Notes: generated by a model from the sequence alone, not told the origin. Positions 18,575-32,209 are shown, counted from the stretch's first letter. The stretch is DNA of 64,000 bases from Actinomycetales bacterium SN12 (GCA_002837415.1 PJCV01000001.1:496001-560000); one strand, 5' to 3'. Numbers and translations are program-made.

Positions 18575-18648
18575 TCGGGGCGACAGGATTTGAACCTGCG
18601 ACCTCCCGCTCCCAAAGCGGGCGCTCTACCAAGCTGAGCTACGCCCCG
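18575..18648 (-). tRNA. tRNA-Pro (anticodon TGG)
   Basis: The 74-base sequence folds fully: acceptor CGGGGCG/CGCCCCG with discriminator A, D arm GCTC/GAGC, anticodon stem CCCGC/GCGGG around loop TTTGGGA (anticodon TGG), and a TTTGAAT-type T loop. No CCA is encoded. It lies 61 bases upstream of tig on the same strand and may be co-transcribed with it. Confidence 0.96.
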
Positions 18649-18778
18649 GCTTGAACCCGCGCACACGGGAACGGCCCTGACGAGTCTAACGGACGGAACA
18701 CCTCGCTCCGTCCGCTATGCTTTACGAGGCGCTCCGCTCGGCGAGGCGCCTGAGAGGGCGAGACACCGCCGGAATTCC

Positions 18779-18849
18779 GGGGATGTAGCTTAATGGTAAA
18801 GCCTTAGTCTTCCAAACTAATGACGCGGGTTCGATTCCCGTCATCCCCT
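18779..18849 (+). tRNA. tRNA-Gly (anticodon TCC)
   Basis: The 71 bases form acceptor GGGGATG/CATCCCC with discriminator T, D arm GCTT/AAGC, anticodon stem TTAGT/ACTAA around CTTCCAA (anticodon TCC), and T stem GCGGG/CCCGT with loop TTCGATT. No CCA is encoded. It stands alone on the plus strand, followed after six bases by a strong terminator. Confidence 0.96.
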
Positions 18850-18855
18850 CTCCTG

Positions 18856-18885
18856 AAAAGCTCCCACCGATCGGTGGGAGCTTTT
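18856..18885. terminator. Intrinsic terminator of tRNA-Gly
   Basis: A perfect palindrome: arm AAAAGCTCCCACCGA and its complement, ending TTTT in both directions. It is the most classical terminator in the window and could also act on minus-strand transcription. Confidence 0.92.
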
Positions 18886-18918
18886 CTCATGTCGGCGGGG
18901 CCTCCCCACCACCGACAC

Positions 18919-18955
18919 GAAGAACCCCCGGAGTCGATGACTCCGGGGGTTCTTC
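18919..18955 (-). terminator. Terminator after rbpA
   Basis: A 16-base-pair perfect stem (arm GAAGAACCCCCGGAGT) with a five-base loop, 10 bases beyond the rbpA stop. It ends the secG-rbpA transcript. Confidence 0.88.
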
Positions 18956-18965
18956 AGGTCGAATC

Positions 18966-19322
18966 TCAGTTGCCGCCGCGACGCTCGCGCAGCTGCGTGA
19001 GCGCGTCCTCGAGAAGCTGCTCGGCCTCTTCGTCGGTGCGGCGCTCCTTCACGTACGCGAGGTGCGTCTTGTAGGGCTCGGGCTTGGCCAGGGCCGGCGG
19101 GTTCTCCCGGTCGCGCCCTGCAGGCAGGCCGCTCTGCGGGTGATCGATGGTGTCCGGGATCTCCTCGTCGGGGAGCCCCGCCGCGAAGTAGCGGACGGTC
19201 TCGTTGCCGAGGCCGTCCCAGTACGACACGGGGATGCGGTCGGCGTGGTAGCCGTGGTCCTGCTCGCCCATCGGACCCGAGCCGACACGTGTGCCGCGGA
19301 TCGCATTTCCTCCGGTTGCCAT
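18966..19322 (-). CDS. rbpA: RNA polymerase-binding protein RbpA
   Basis: An actinobacteria-specific transcription factor that binds RNA polymerase and the principal sigma factor and stabilises the open promoter complex. The 118 residues match the family throughout: the N-terminal GGNAIRGTRVGSGPMGE linker-like part, the core (YWDGLGNETVRYFA, then EEIPDTIDHPQSGLPAGRDRENPP) and the C-terminal sigma-interacting helices (YKTHLAYVKERRTDEEAEQLL). Its ATG overlaps the secG stop by one base (TGATG), so it is translationally coupled to secG. Confidence 0.96.
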   Translation of the reverse strand: MATGGNAIRGTRVGSGPMGEQDHGYHADRIPVSYWDGLGNETVRYFAAGLPDEEIPDTIDHPQSGLPAGRDRENPPALAKPEPYKTHLAYVKERRTDEEAEQLLEDALTQLRERRGGN

Positions 19323-19570
19323 CAGATCACCTGGAACTTCGTGATGAGACCGAGCGCGACGATCGAGATGAACCAGATCAGGGCGAGCACGATCGTGAAT
19401 CGGTTGAGGTTGCGCTCGGCGAGGCCGGAAGAGCCCACTGCTGCGGACATGCCGCCGCCGAACATGTCGGAGAGGCCGCCACCGCGGCCCTTGTGAAGAA
19501 GAATGAGGAGCGTCAGCAGCACACTGGTGATGCCAGTGAGCACCTGCAGAACGAACTCGAGAACCTGCAC
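19322..19570 (-). CDS. secG: Protein translocase subunit SecG
   Basis: The small membrane subunit of the SecYEG channel. The 82 residues hold two transmembrane helices (LEFVLQVLTGITSVLLTLLILL and FTIVLALIWFISIVALGLI) joined by the conserved glycine-rich loop LHKGRGGGLSDMFGGG. The GTG at 19570 begins right before the first helix and has an AAAGG eight bases upstream; an in-frame ATG 45 bases upstream would add a basic run and is less likely. It follows tpiA, a common actinobacterial order, with its own consensus -10 in the gap. Confidence 0.94.
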   Translation of the reverse strand: MQVLEFVLQVLTGITSVLLTLLILLHKGRGGGLSDMFGGGMSAAVGSSGLAERNLNRFTIVLALIWFISIVALGLITKFQVI

Positions 19571-19614
19571 GAGGAAAGCCTTTCGCCGGGGCCGGAATGC
19601 CCGTCTAGCGGTCA

Positions 19615-19620
19615 ATTATA
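19615..19620 (-). promoter_or_regulatory. Consensus -10 (TATAAT) for secG-rbpA
   Basis: A perfect TATAAT on the minus strand lies about 45 bases before the secG GTG and directly after the tpiA terminator hairpin. No good -35 hexamer at 17 bases. It would let secG and rbpA be expressed apart from the glycolytic operon. Confidence 0.6.
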
Positions 19621-19646
19621 GGACGAGGCGCTCACGCGCCCCGTCC
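19621..19646 (-). terminator. Terminator after tpiA
   Basis: An 11-base-pair stem with one mismatch (plus-strand arm GGACGAGGCGC, partner GCGCCCCGTCC) and a four-base loop, four bases beyond the tpiA stop. The transcript continues UAUAAUUG, a weak U-tract. Confidence 0.65.
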
Positions 19647-19650
19647 CGAC

Positions 19651-20448
19651 TCACACGCCGACGTGCTTCTGGAAGCGGACGATCGCTGCGAACTCGTCGA
19701 CGACGAGGCTCGCGCCGCCCACCAGCGCGCCGTCGACATCCGGCTCGCGCATGAAGCTGGCGATGTTCCCCGACTTGACGGATCCGCCGTAGAGCACGCG
19801 GGTACGAGCCGCCGCGTCCTCGTCGAGCACCCTGGCGAGCACCCCGCGCAGCGCCGCGCAGACATCCTGCGCCTGAGCCGGAGTGGCCGCCTGCCCCGAG
19901 CCGATGGCCCAGACGGGCTCGTAGGCCACGACGATGTCCGCGGATGCCGGAACGCCCTCGAGAGCCTTTTCGAGCTGACCGGCGGGCACGGAGCTGGCGC
20001 CGAACTTCTCGAGGTCCTCGGCGGTCTCTCCGACGCAGATGACGGGGACGAGGCCGTGCTTCAGCGCGGCCTTCACCTTGGCGTTCACGACCGCGTCGTC
20101 TTCGCGGTGGTACTCGCGTCGCTCCGAGTGCCCGATGATCACGTAGCCCACGTTCAGCTTCGACAGGAACGCACCGGACACCTCACCGGTGTACGCGCCG
20201 GAGTCATGCGCCGACAGGTCCTGCGCGCCGAGCGCGAAGGGGATCTTGTCGGCGTCGATGAGCGTCTGCACGCTGCGGATGTCGGTGAACGGGGGGAAGA
20301 CCGCCACCTCGACGGAGTCGCCCTCATGCCCGGCGTCCTTCAGCGTCCAGTGCAGCTTCTGCACCGTGGCGACGGCCTGAAGGTGATCGAGGTTCATCTT
20401 CCAGTTGCCCGCGATGAGCGGTGTGCGGCGGTTCTGCGCGCTGGTCAC
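19651..20448 (-). CDS. tpiA: Triosephosphate isomerase
   Basis: Interconverts dihydroxyacetone phosphate and glyceraldehyde 3-phosphate in glycolysis. The TIM barrel of 265 residues has Lys17 in AGNWKMN, the catalytic His107 in IIGHSERR and Glu178 in AYEPVWAIG, and the phosphate-binding YGGSVK. I chose the GTG at 20448 because GGGAG lies eight bases upstream; the ATG at 20463 would overlap pgk by ten bases and lacks a site. It is the third gene of the gap-pgk-tpiA operon. Confidence 0.96.
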   Translation of the reverse strand: MTSAQNRRTPLIAGNWKMNLDHLQAVATVQKLHWTLKDAGHEGDSVEVAVFPPFTDIRSVQTLIDADKIPFALGAQDLSAHDSGAYTGEVSGAFLSKLNVGYVIIGHSERREYHREDDAVVNAKVKAALKHGLVPVICVGETAEDLEKFGASSVPAGQLEKALEGVPASADIVVAYEPVWAIGSGQAATPAQAQDVCAALRGVLARVLDEDAAARTRVLYGGSVKSGNIASFMREPDVDGALVGGASLVVDEFAAIVRFQKHVGV

Positions 20449-20453
20449 AGGGT

Positions 20454-21668
20454 TCACTCCCATCCGAGGACCGTGAGGCCCGGTAGCTTCTTGCCCTCGA
20501 GGAACTCGAGGCTGGCGCCTCCGCCCGTCGAGATGTGGCCGAACTGGTCATCCGAGAATCCGAGCTGTCGCACGGCTGCGGCGGAGTCGCCACCGCCGAC
20601 GACGCCGAGACCTTCGACCTCGGTCAGCGCCTGGGCGACCGCTCTGGTTCCGGCAGCGAAGGCCGGGAACTCGAACACGCCCATCGGGCCGTTCCAGAAC
20701 ACGGTGGCCGACGATCGCACGGCATCCGCGAAGGCCGCTGCGGTGTCGGGCCCGATGTCGAGGCCGATTCCGGATGCTCCGAACGAGCTCTGCTCGATGG
20801 CATCCGCCGGGACGGTCTCGTGATCGGCGTCTGCGGCGAATCCGGAGGCGACCACGACGTCCGTCGGCAGCACCAGTTCGACGCCGCGTTCCTTCGCCTC
20901 GGCGATGTAGCCGCGGACGGTGTCGAGCTGATCCTTCTCGAGCAGGCTGGACGCCACAGCGTGACCTTCAGCCGCCAGGAAGGTGAAGAGCATCCCGCCG
21001 CCGACGAGCAGACGGTCGACGCGTGGCAGCAGGTGCGAGATCACGCCGAGCTTGTCGCTCACCTTCGATCCGCCGAGCACCACCGTGTACGGGCGCTCGG
21101 GGTTCTCGGTGAGCCGGTCGAGCACCTCGAGCTCGGCGGCGATCAGCAGTCCGGCGGCTGACGGGAGCAGCTCGGCCAGGTCGTAGACGCTGGCCTGCTT
21201 GCGGTGCACGACGCCGAAGCCGTCGGAGACGAGGGCGTCGCCGAGCTCGGCGAGCTGACCGGCGAACGCCGCGCGGGTCGCGTCGTCCTTCGAGGTCTCA
21301 CCGGGGTTGAAGCGCAGGTTCTCGAGGACAGCGATCCCGCCGTCCTCGAGACCTGCGACGATCTCCCGTGCGGAGTCGCCCACGGTGTCCGTCGCGAAGG
21401 CGACGGGCGCGTGAAGCAGCTCCGACAGCCGCTGCGCGACCGGCTCGAGGCTGTACTGGGGGTCCGGAGCGCCGTCAGGGCGCCCCAGGTGCGAGCACAC
21501 GACCACGCGCGCGCCGGCATCGGTGAGGGCCTTGAGGGTGGGCAGCGATGCCCTGACGCGACCGTCATCGGTGATGATGCCGTCCTTCAGCGGGACGTTC
21601 AGATCGCAGCGGACGATGACCCGCTTGCCCGACAGGGACCCCAGTGACTCGAGAGTGCGCAGCGCCAT
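20454..21668 (-). CDS. pgk: Phosphoglycerate kinase
   Basis: Transfers phosphate between 1,3-bisphosphoglycerate and ADP. The 404 residues have the N-terminal substrate-binding [15 protein letters not shown] and [10 protein letters not shown] motifs, the hinge, the nucleotide-binding [14 protein letters not shown], and the C-terminal GGGDSAAAV motif. It begins three bases after gap and is followed by tpiA, so the three glycolytic genes form one operon. Confidence 0.97.
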   Translation of the reverse strand: MALRTLESLGSLSGKRVIVRCDLNVPLKDGIITDDGRVRASLPTLKALTDAGARVVVCSHLGRPDGAPDPQYSLEPVAQRLSELLHAPVAFATDTVGDSAREIVAGLEDGGIAVLENLRFNPGETSKDDATRAAFAGQLAELGDALVSDGFGVVHRKQASVYDLAELLPSAAGLLIAAELEVLDRLTENPERPYTVVLGGSKVSDKLGVISHLLPRVDRLLVGGGMLFTFLAAEGHAVASSLLEKDQLDTVRGYIAEAKERGVELVLPTDVVVASGFAADADHETVPADAIEQSSFGASGIGLDIGPDTAAAFADAVRSSATVFWNGPMGVFEFPAFAAGTRAVAQALTEVEGLGVVGGGDSAAAVRQLGFSDDQFGHISTGGGASLEFLEGKKLPGLTVLGWE

Positions 21669-21671
21669 GGT

Positions 21672-22721
<1,050 letters not shown>

Positions 22722-22740
22722 TTACGGAAGGAGCGGACAA

Positions 22741-22777
22741 CGGCGTCCTGATGAGCCAGACGCCCATCAGGACGCCG
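22741..22777 (-). terminator. Terminator after sodA
   Basis: A 13-base-pair perfect stem (arm CGGCGTCCTGATG) with an 11-base loop, five bases beyond the sodA stop. It separates sodA from the glycolytic operon. Confidence 0.82.
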
Positions 22778-22782
22778 GTCTT

Positions 22783-23409
22783 TTACGACAGTACCAGCAG
22801 ACCCGAGGTCTTCTCACGCGCGATCTCGAAGCGTGACGCCACGTTCTGCCAGTTCGCGATGTTCCACGCGGCCTTGATGTAGTCGGCCTTCACGTTGAGG
22901 TAGTCGAGGTAGAAGGCGTGCTCCCACATGTCGAGCTGGAACAGCGGAATGGTGCCCTGCGCGGTGTTGCCCTGCTGGTCGAACAGCTGCTGGATGATCA
23001 GGCGAGCGCCGATCGGGTCCCAGCTGAGCACCGCCCAGCCCGACCCCTGGATGCCGGCCGCAGCGGCGGCGAAGTGGGCCTGGAACTTCTCGAACGAGCC
23101 GAAGAACTCGTCGATAGCGGCCTTGAGCTCGCCCTCGGGCTGTCCGCCGCCCTCGGGCGAGAGGTTGGTCCAGAAGATGGAGTGGTTGACGTGGCCGCCG
23201 AGGTTGAACGCGAGGTCCTTCTCGAGCTTGTTCACGTTGGCGAGGTTGCCGCTCTCGCGGGCCTCGGCGAGTCCATCCAGCGCCGCGTTGGCACCGGCGA
23301 CGTATGCGGCGTGGTGCTTGTCATGGTGCAGTTCCATGATCTTGCCGCTGATGTGCGGTTCCAGTGCCGCGAAGTCGTAGGGAAGGTCGGGGAGCGTGTA
23401 GGTCGCCAT
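22783..23409 (-). CDS. sodA: Superoxide dismutase (Mn/Fe)
   Basis: Converts superoxide to hydrogen peroxide and oxygen. The 208 residues have metal ligands His28 (LHHDKHH), His76 (GGHVNHSIFW), Asp160 and His164 (DMWEHAFYLDY), and the GSGWAVL and DQQGN segments more typical of manganese enzymes. The ATG at 23409 starts the conserved TYTLPDLPYDF; the ten codons upstream are not conserved. No signal peptide, so it is cytoplasmic. It is monocistronic between whiA and gap. Confidence 0.96.
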   Translation of the reverse strand: MATYTLPDLPYDFAALEPHISGKIMELHHDKHHAAYVAGANAALDGLAEARESGNLANVNKLEKDLAFNLGGHVNHSIFWTNLSPEGGGQPEGELKAAIDEFFGSFEKFQAHFAAAAAGIQGSGWAVLSWDPIGARLIIQQLFDQQGNTAQGTIPLFQLDMWEHAFYLDYLNVKADYIKAAWNIANWQNVASRFEIAREKTSGLLVLS

Positions 23410-23568
23410 GTCGATTTCATCCAATCCGCGCCGCGCCACGGCGCTTGCCGATCCTCTGCGATGCCGAAGTGCCTCGCAGAGCAGACGTTTTTCATCCTAC
23501 TGACGACAACGCAGCAGGCGGCGGGATGTTCCGAATGACGACGCCGACGACTCGGCTCGGCTCGGCTC

Positions 23569-24561
23569 TCAGCCGTCGAGACCGGCGGGCACGGCGGCCT
23601 CGGTGCCGGGGATGCCGTCCTGCTGGGCGCGCTTGTCGGCCATGGCGAGCAGGCGTCGGATGCGGCCGGCGACGGCGTCCTTGGTGAGGGGCGGGTCTGC
23701 GTGGTGTCCGAGCTCGTCGAGGCTCGCATCGCGGTGCGCGAGCCTGAGGCTGCCCGCGGTGCGCAGGTGCTCGGGCACGTCGTCGCCCAGGATCTCCAGC
23801 GCGCGCTCGACGCGAGCGCATGCGGCCACAGCGGCCTGCGCCGACCGGCGCAGGTTGGCGTCGTCGAAGTTGACGAGGCGGTTCACGCCGGCGCGCACCT
23901 CGCGGCGCTGACGCATCTCCTCCCAGGCGATGGCCGTGCGGCGGGCGCCCATGGCCGTGAGGATGGCGCGGATCGCCTCGCCCTCGCGAACGACCACGCG
24001 CGGCAGGCCGCGCACCTCGCGGGCCTTCGCTGCGACACCGAGGCGATGCGCGGCGCCGACGAGCGCCATCGCCGCTTCGCCCGACGGGCAGGAGATCTCG
24101 AGCATGGCCGACCGACCGGGTTCGCTGAGGGATCCGGATGCCAGGAACGCGCCGCGCCAGATTCCGGCGAGCTCCTCCGGTGAGCCGGTGGTCAGACGGT
24201 TGGGCAGTCCGCGCACGGGGCGGCGACGTGCGTCGAGCAGACCCGTCTGGCGGGCCAGGGTCTCCCCCGCCGCGATCACACGCACCGCCCAGCGGGCACC
24301 GCTGGCGGCACCGCTCGTGCTCGCGACGCTGGCCTTGACCTGAGCGATCTCCGGACGCACGCCATAGATCTCCGCGAGGTCGCGGCTGACACGACGGGCC
24401 AGCAGCTCGGCATCCACCTCGGCCTCGACCGCGACCCGACCGGCGATGGAGTGCAGACCGCCCGCGAAACGCAGGATGGTCGTCACCTCAGCGACGCGCA
24501 CCGTCGGGGGCGCGTTGCGCACGCTGACGAGCTCGGCCTTGACGTCGGTGGTTAGTGCCAC
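23569..24561 (-). CDS. whiA: Sporulation/cell-division regulator WhiA
   Basis: WhiA couples a LAGLIDADG-like N-terminal domain to a C-terminal helix-turn-helix. In Streptomyces it drives sporulation septation, and in non-sporulating actinobacteria it controls division genes. The 330 residues match the family: [36 protein letters not shown], the [13 protein letters not shown] linker, and the HTH around [26 protein letters not shown]. The GTG at 24561 follows AGGAG at short spacing; a second GTG lies 12 bases upstream. It follows rapZ without the yvcK gene that commonly lies between. Confidence 0.95.
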   Translation of the reverse strand: MALTTDVKAELVSVRNAPPTVRVAEVTTILRFAGGLHSIAGRVAVEAEVDAELLARRVSRDLAEIYGVRPEIAQVKASVASTSGAASGARWAVRVIAAGETLARQTGLLDARRRPVRGLPNRLTTGSPEELAGIWRGAFLASGSLSEPGRSAMLEISCPSGEAAMALVGAAHRLGVAAKAREVRGLPRVVVREGEAIRAILTAMGARRTAIAWEEMRQRREVRAGVNRLVNFDDANLRRSAQAAVAACARVERALEILGDDVPEHLRTAGSLRLAHRDASLDELGHHADPPLTKDAVAGRIRRLLAMADKRAQQDGIPGTEAAVPAGLDG

Positions 24562-24674
24562 GGGACTCCTCACGATCCAGGCGCCGGATCGCGACGCAAG
24601 GGACTAGCCTACAAGGCTCGGCGCCTGCGCACCGACCCGATCGGCTGTCGTCAGGGGGCGGGTACCCCCCGATC

Positions 24675-25547
24675 TCACTCCCGGCCGAGGTCGCGGTGGC
24701 GCACGTTGATGGCGACGCCGGGCACGTCGGCCAGGCGCCGAGCCAGCTCCTCGCTCATGGCCACGGAGCGGTGCTTTCCGCCGGTGCAGCCGATCGCCAC
24801 CGTCGAGTGGCTCTTGTTCTCGCGCTGGTATCCCTCGAGCACCGGGCGCAGCGCTGCGGCGTAGGCGTCGAGGAACTGCTCGGAACCCTCCAGGCCGAGC
24901 ACATAGTCGCGCACGGACTCGTCCTGTCCCGTGAAGTCGCGCAGCTCTTCGTTCCAGAACGGATTCGGCAGGAACCGCATGTCGGCCACGAGGTCGACGT
25001 CCGTGGGCAGCCCGTACTTGAACCCGAAGCTCAAAATGGTGAGGCGATGGCGGGCTGCGCCCTCCTCCGAGAACATCTCCGAGACCTGCGTGGCGAGCTG
25101 GTGGATGTTCAGTGTGGAGGTGTCGATGAGCAGGTCCGCCGATTCGCGGATCGTGGCGAGGCGCGAGCGCTCGGTGCGGATGCCGTCGAGCAGGGTGCCG
25201 TCGCCCTGCAGCGGATGCGGACGGCGCACGGCTTCGAAGCGGCGCACGAGCACGTCATCGGACGCGTCGAGGTAGAGCACCTTCACTCCGCCGCGGGAGC
25301 GCAGCACGCGGTACACGTCCGGCAGCTCGTCGAACAGTCCGCGGCCGCGGACGTCGACGACCGCGGCGATCTTCGGAAGGTTCCCGGCCCCCATGTCGGT
25401 GAGCTCGAGCAGCGGACGCAGGATCTGCGGGGGAAGGTTGTCGACCACGTACCAGCCGAGATCCTCGAGAGCGTTCGCCGCGGTGGTGCGACCTGCTCCC
25501 GACATCCCCGTGACGATGAGGAACTCGCCCTCTTGTGCGGTCGCCAT
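24675..25547 (-). CDS. rapZ: RapZ/YvcJ-family nucleotide-binding protein
   Basis: A 290-residue P-loop protein. The Walker A is GMSGAGRT (14-21, Arg in place of the usual Lys), followed by LEDLGWYVVDNLPP. The C-terminal half has FGFKYGLPTDVDLVADMRFLPNPFW and the IGCTGGKHRSV motif. In E. coli RapZ binds the small RNAs that control GlmS; in Gram-positives the role of YvcJ is unclear. It begins 24 bases after uvrC and precedes whiA on the same strand. The Lys-to-Arg change in the P-loop is common in actinobacterial members as I recall. Confidence 0.94.
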   Translation of the reverse strand: MATAQEGEFLIVTGMSGAGRTTAANALEDLGWYVVDNLPPQILRPLLELTDMGAGNLPKIAAVVDVRGRGLFDELPDVYRVLRSRGGVKVLYLDASDDVLVRRFEAVRRPHPLQGDGTLLDGIRTERSRLATIRESADLLIDTSTLNIHQLATQVSEMFSEEGAARHRLTILSFGFKYGLPTDVDLVADMRFLPNPFWNEELRDFTGQDESVRDYVLGLEGSEQFLDAYAAALRPVLEGYQRENKSHSTVAIGCTGGKHRSVAMSEELARRLADVPGVAINVRHRDLGRE

Positions 25548-25571
25548 GTTGCTCCCTTCGCTGAGACCAGC

Positions 25572-27457
25572 CTAGCGAGTCGCGGGGGCCTGTCCGCCCG
25601 CGAGGTGCGCGTGGATCGTGGACGCGAGCACGGGTCCGATGCCGGCCACCTCACTGATCTGCTCGGGATTCGACGCGCGCAGTGCTGTGACGGAGCCGAA
25701 ATGCGTCAGCAGCGCCTTGATGCGGGCATCGCCGAGACCAGGGATCTCCCGGAGCACGGTCTGGATGTCGCGACGGCGACGCTTGCGCTGGTGAGTGATC
25801 GCGAAGCGGTGCGCCTCGTCGCGCAGGCGCTGCACGAGGTACAGCGCCTCGCTGGTGCGCGGGAGGATGACCGGGAAGTCGTCGTCGGGCACCCAGATCT
25901 CCTCGAGGCGCTTGGCGATGCCGCACAGCGCGATCTCGGTGCGTCCGCTGTCGCGCAGCGCCCTCGCGGCGGCCTGCACCTGTGGCTGCCCGCCGTCCAC
26001 GACCAGCAGCTGCGGCCGGTAGGCGAAGCGCGGACGCCTCCTGCCCTCGCCCTCGTCTTCCCCGTCGGGCTCGGGACCGGAATCCACCCGGGCGAGGCGG
26101 CGCATGAGCACCTGGTACATCGAGTCGGTGTCGTCGGTCGTCTCGGCGATGTTGAACGAGCGGTACTGGTCTTTGCGGGGCAGTCCGTCTTCGAAGACCA
26201 CCATCGAGGCGACCACGTTCGTGCCGCCGAGGTGCGAGATGTCGAAGCACTCGATGCGCAGCGGGGCCTCGTCCATGCCGAGAGCCTCCTGCAGGTCGGT
26301 GAGCGCCTGCGTGCGGGCCACGTAGTCGCTGGTTCGCCGCGTCTTGTGGCGCAGCAGCGTCTGCTGGGCGTTGAGCGTGGCCGTGCGCATGAGGTCGGCA
26401 CGCTGTCCGCGCTGGGCGACGGCGATCTCGACCCGCCGCCCGCGGCGCTCGCGGAGCCACTCCTCGAGCTCGGCGGCATCGTCGGGCAGGGTCGGCACGA
26501 GCACGCGACGCGGGATGTCGGACGAGTCGCCGTAGACGCGCTGCAGGATCTGATCGACGAGCTCCCCGCGGCTGATGTCGAGCTCCTTGTCGACGGCGAG
26601 TGAGCGCACACCGCGCACGCGGCCGCCGCGGATCACGAAATGATGCACCGCCGCCGACAGCTCGTCCTCGGCGACGCCGAACAGGTCGGCATCCTCGTCG
26701 GACGGAAGCACGAGGGCGCTCTTGCCGAGCACGGCGTCGATCGCGGTGAGCTTGTCGCGGAACCGCGCCGCGGCCTCGTAGTCCATCGCCGCGGATGCGG
26801 CCTGCATGCGCTTGGTCAGATCGCGCGTGAAGCGCGCGTCACCGCCCGCCATGAAGGCCACGAAGTCGTCGACCATCGCGCGATGCTCTTCGATCGTGAC
26901 CTTCATCGAGCACGGCCCGCCGCACTTGCCGATCTGGCCGGGGAAGCAGGGTCGCCCCGTCTGCATGGCACGTCGGTAGCTGGAGTCGCTGCACGTGCGG
27001 ATCGGGAAGGCCTTCACCATCAGGTCGATGGTCTCGTGCACGGCCCAGACCTTGGGATACGGCCCGAAGTAGCGCGCACCGGGGATGCGCCGATTGCGCG
27101 TGACCATGACCCGCGGCGCCTCGTCTCCGAGGGTGATCGCCATGAACGGATAGGACTTGTCGTCGCGGTAGCGAACGTTGAAAGGCGGATCGAACTCCTT
27201 GATCCACATGTACTCGAGCTGCAGCGAGTCGACATCGGTCGCGACGACGGTCCACTCGACGGATGCCGCGGTCGTGACCATGCGTCGCGTGCGCTCGTGC
27301 AGCGTGCGCAGCGGGGCGAAGTAGTTCGACAGGCGCTGGCGGAGGTTCTTCGCCTTGCCGACGTACAGCACCCTGCCGTCAGCGTCGCGGAAGCGATAGA
27401 CCCCGGGGTCTGTCGGGATCTCCCCCGCGCGCGGCTTGTACGGGAGGACGTCCGCCA

Positions 27458-27458
<1 letters not shown>
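25572..27458 (-). CDS. uvrC: Excinuclease ABC subunit C
   Basis: Makes both incisions in UvrABC nucleotide excision repair. The 628 residues hold the N-terminal GIY-YIG nuclease ([26 protein letters not shown]), the cysteine cluster [13 protein letters not shown], the UVR UvrB-binding motif (about 210-240), the RNase H-like nuclease ([11 protein letters not shown] and [10 protein letters not shown]), and C-terminal helix-hairpin-helices ([29 protein letters not shown]). Its ATG shares one base with the uvrA stop, so the two are coupled. Confidence 0.97.
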
Positions 27459-30346
<2,888 letters not shown>

Positions 30347-30349
30347 CGT

Positions 30350-30931
30350 TCAAGTGTAGGAGCGGCCACCGACACTGGGCTCCGCGTCAGCCGAGGGCGA
30401 ACGCCCGGTGCCAGGGGCGAAGGCGGTGAGGCGGCTCCGACCGAGCATCCCCAGCATCCAGAGTGCCAGTGTCAGCGCGGCGACCGCGCCCGCGATCACG
30501 GCGGCCGGAAGTGCGCCGGCCGACGGGATGAGCAGGCCCGCGTGCAGCGTGATCTGCCCCGCCGTCTGCATCGCCGCCAAGCGGAGCGCGGTGGGCCGCA
30601 GCGCGCGGAGCGACACACGCGCCGTCGCAGGCACGACCAGCGACAGCGCGCCGAGGACGTGCAGCGCATGCACTGCCGCGACGACGATCGTCGCCCGCCC
30701 TCCGTCCGGGCTGTCCAGGAGGAGCACGATGAGCAGGACGCCCGCCGCCAGCCAGGTGCCGCCCTGGCTCGGCAGCAGCGCCCCGAACAACGCCAGCGCG
30801 GCCGCGATGCCGAGCCACACCGGCGGTGCACCGATCGCCATCGCGGCCGCCACCACCACGAGAGCGGTCAGCACGCGCAGCACGGCGCCCGACACGCTGG
30901 CGCCGATTCTCAGCGTCTCGTCCCTTCTCAT
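30350..30931 (-). CDS. Integral membrane protein of the MoxR/DUF58 operon
   Basis: The 193-residue protein has about six hydrophobic segments (for example WLGIAAALALFGALL, TWLAAGVLLIVLLLD, AALTLALWMLGML) and a short basic N-terminus. No family is recognised. It starts within the DUF58 stop (four-base overlap), so it is the last member of the MoxR/DUF58/DUF4129 operon and probably works at the membrane with those proteins. The ATG at 30931 is chosen for this overlap. uvrA follows after three bases. Confidence 0.75.
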   Translation of the reverse strand: MRRDETLRIGASVSGAVLRVLTALVVVAAAMAIGAPPVWLGIAAALALFGALLPSQGGTWLAAGVLLIVLLLDSPDGGRATIVVAAVHALHVLGALSLVVPATARVSLRALRPTALRLAAMQTAGQITLHAGLLIPSAGALPAAVIAGAVAALTLALWMLGMLGRSRLTAFAPGTGRSPSADAEPSVGGRSYT

Positions 30932-32205
30932 CGCGACGCTCCGCCGGCCCGCATGCGCACCCTGGACAGCGCTGCCCATCCCGTGCTGTGCTCGGCATCC
31001 CACCGGACGACCTCGACACCCGACTCCTCCAGTCGGCGCAGCATGTCCTGACGCTCGGCGAGCAGCACCTGCAGCGCGAGCTCGCGCTGCAGGCTGAGTC
31101 GATGCAGATCGAGTTCGGGAAGCACATCCACGGCGACGACGCGGTGTCCGACAGCCCGCCAGCGCAGCGCGATCTCAGCGGCCGCTCCATCGAAGAACAC
31201 GGAGAGCACGTGGATGATCGACCCGTGCGGCACGGGAGGAGTGCGGCGGAACCTCGCGTCGTCGCCTGCGCGACCGCTCGAGGCGATCGCGCTGAGCACC
31301 CGCGCCAGATGTCTGCTGCCTCCACCGCTGCGCACGGTCCGTCCGTCGACGGCGAGAGTGTGGAACGCGATGCGATCGCCCTGCGCGACGGCCGCCTCCG
31401 CGATGGCTCTCGCAGCGCTCCGGGCGTGGTCGAGCGAGGTGACCCCGCTGCGCCGGAGGTCCGTCGTGCCCCAGGTCGAGACCACTGATCCGAAGTCATC
31501 GGCCGTGTCCATCACGACCACGGCGGACGCGTCGCTGAGCGCGTTCGTCCGGCGGATCAGCAGCTCCCCGGGACGGCGGGCAGCTCGCGCGGTCGCCTTC
31601 CAGTCGACGCGGCGCAGTTCGTCGCCCGGCGCGAACGGATGGATGTCGCGGAAGTCGCCGCCCTGACCGGGCTTCACTCCCTCGTGAGACCCGTGCAGGC
31701 CGGTGAGGCGAGGAGCGACCGGCATCCGCGTCAGCCGCGGAGCGACGGCCGGCACCGCATGCACGACCGCAACGCTCGCCGAGGGCGGGCCGAGCCGGCC
31801 ACCGTCGGCTGCGAGCGCACGCGCCGCCGCCTCCACCGACCGCAGCGGACCGGAATGCAGCGCACGGCTGGATGCCCGGAGCCGCGCACCTCCGGCGACG
31901 AACACGCGTCGCCGGCGCCGATCGGACTGGACGACAGACACCTCGACGATCTCCGCTGCGCGGCCGACCCGGATGTCATCGTGCACCCAGCCAGGCTCAC
32001 CAGAGGTGCGCTTGTCGATCTCCACGTCCACGGCGGATGCGTCGACGCTGAACGCGTGTGCGACCCACAGCGCCAGCGGCAGACCGACGGCGATCACGTC
32101 GACCCGGCCGAACAGAAGACCCGCGACCGCCGCCGTCACTGCACCCACGGCGCCCACCAGCACCGCCGGACTGAGCCGTGATGAAGAAGAGGCCGAGACC
32201 GTCAT
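30928..32205 (-). CDS. DUF58 domain protein
   Basis: A 425-residue protein with two N-terminal membrane helices, an extended beta-rich domain and the DUF58 signature GGDFRDIHPFAPGDELRRVDWKATAR near residue 195, followed by a von-Willebrand-A-like fold (VVVMDTADDF, a degenerate metal site). DUF58 proteins are nearly always encoded next to MoxR ATPases, as here, and are thought to be client or adaptor proteins of that chaperone-like system. Its exact role is unknown. The upstream MoxR gene ends four bases before its ATG. Confidence 0.88.
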   Translation of the reverse strand: MTVSASSSSRLSPAVLVGAVGAVTAAVAGLLFGRVDVIAVGLPLALWVAHAFSVDASAVDVEIDKRTSGEPGWVHDDIRVGRAAEIVEVSVVQSDRRRRRVFVAGGARLRASSRALHSGPLRSVEAAARALAADGGRLGPPSASVAVVHAVPAVAPRLTRMPVAPRLTGLHGSHEGVKPGQGGDFRDIHPFAPGDELRRVDWKATARAARRPGELLIRRTNALSDASAVVVMDTADDFGSVVSTWGTTDLRRSGVTSLDHARSAARAIAEAAVAQGDRIAFHTLAVDGRTVRSGGGSRHLARVLSAIASSGRAGDDARFRRTPPVPHGSIIHVLSVFFDGAAAEIALRWRAVGHRVVAVDVLPELDLHRLSLQRELALQVLLAERQDMLRRLEESGVEVVRWDAEHSTGWAALSRVRMRAGGASR

Positions 32206-32209
32206 CCGC

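Noticed and set aside
24640..24674. GGGGGCGGGTACCCCC hairpin between rapZ and whiA
   Set aside because: The symmetry is imperfect and explained by G and C runs; I could not support a terminator.
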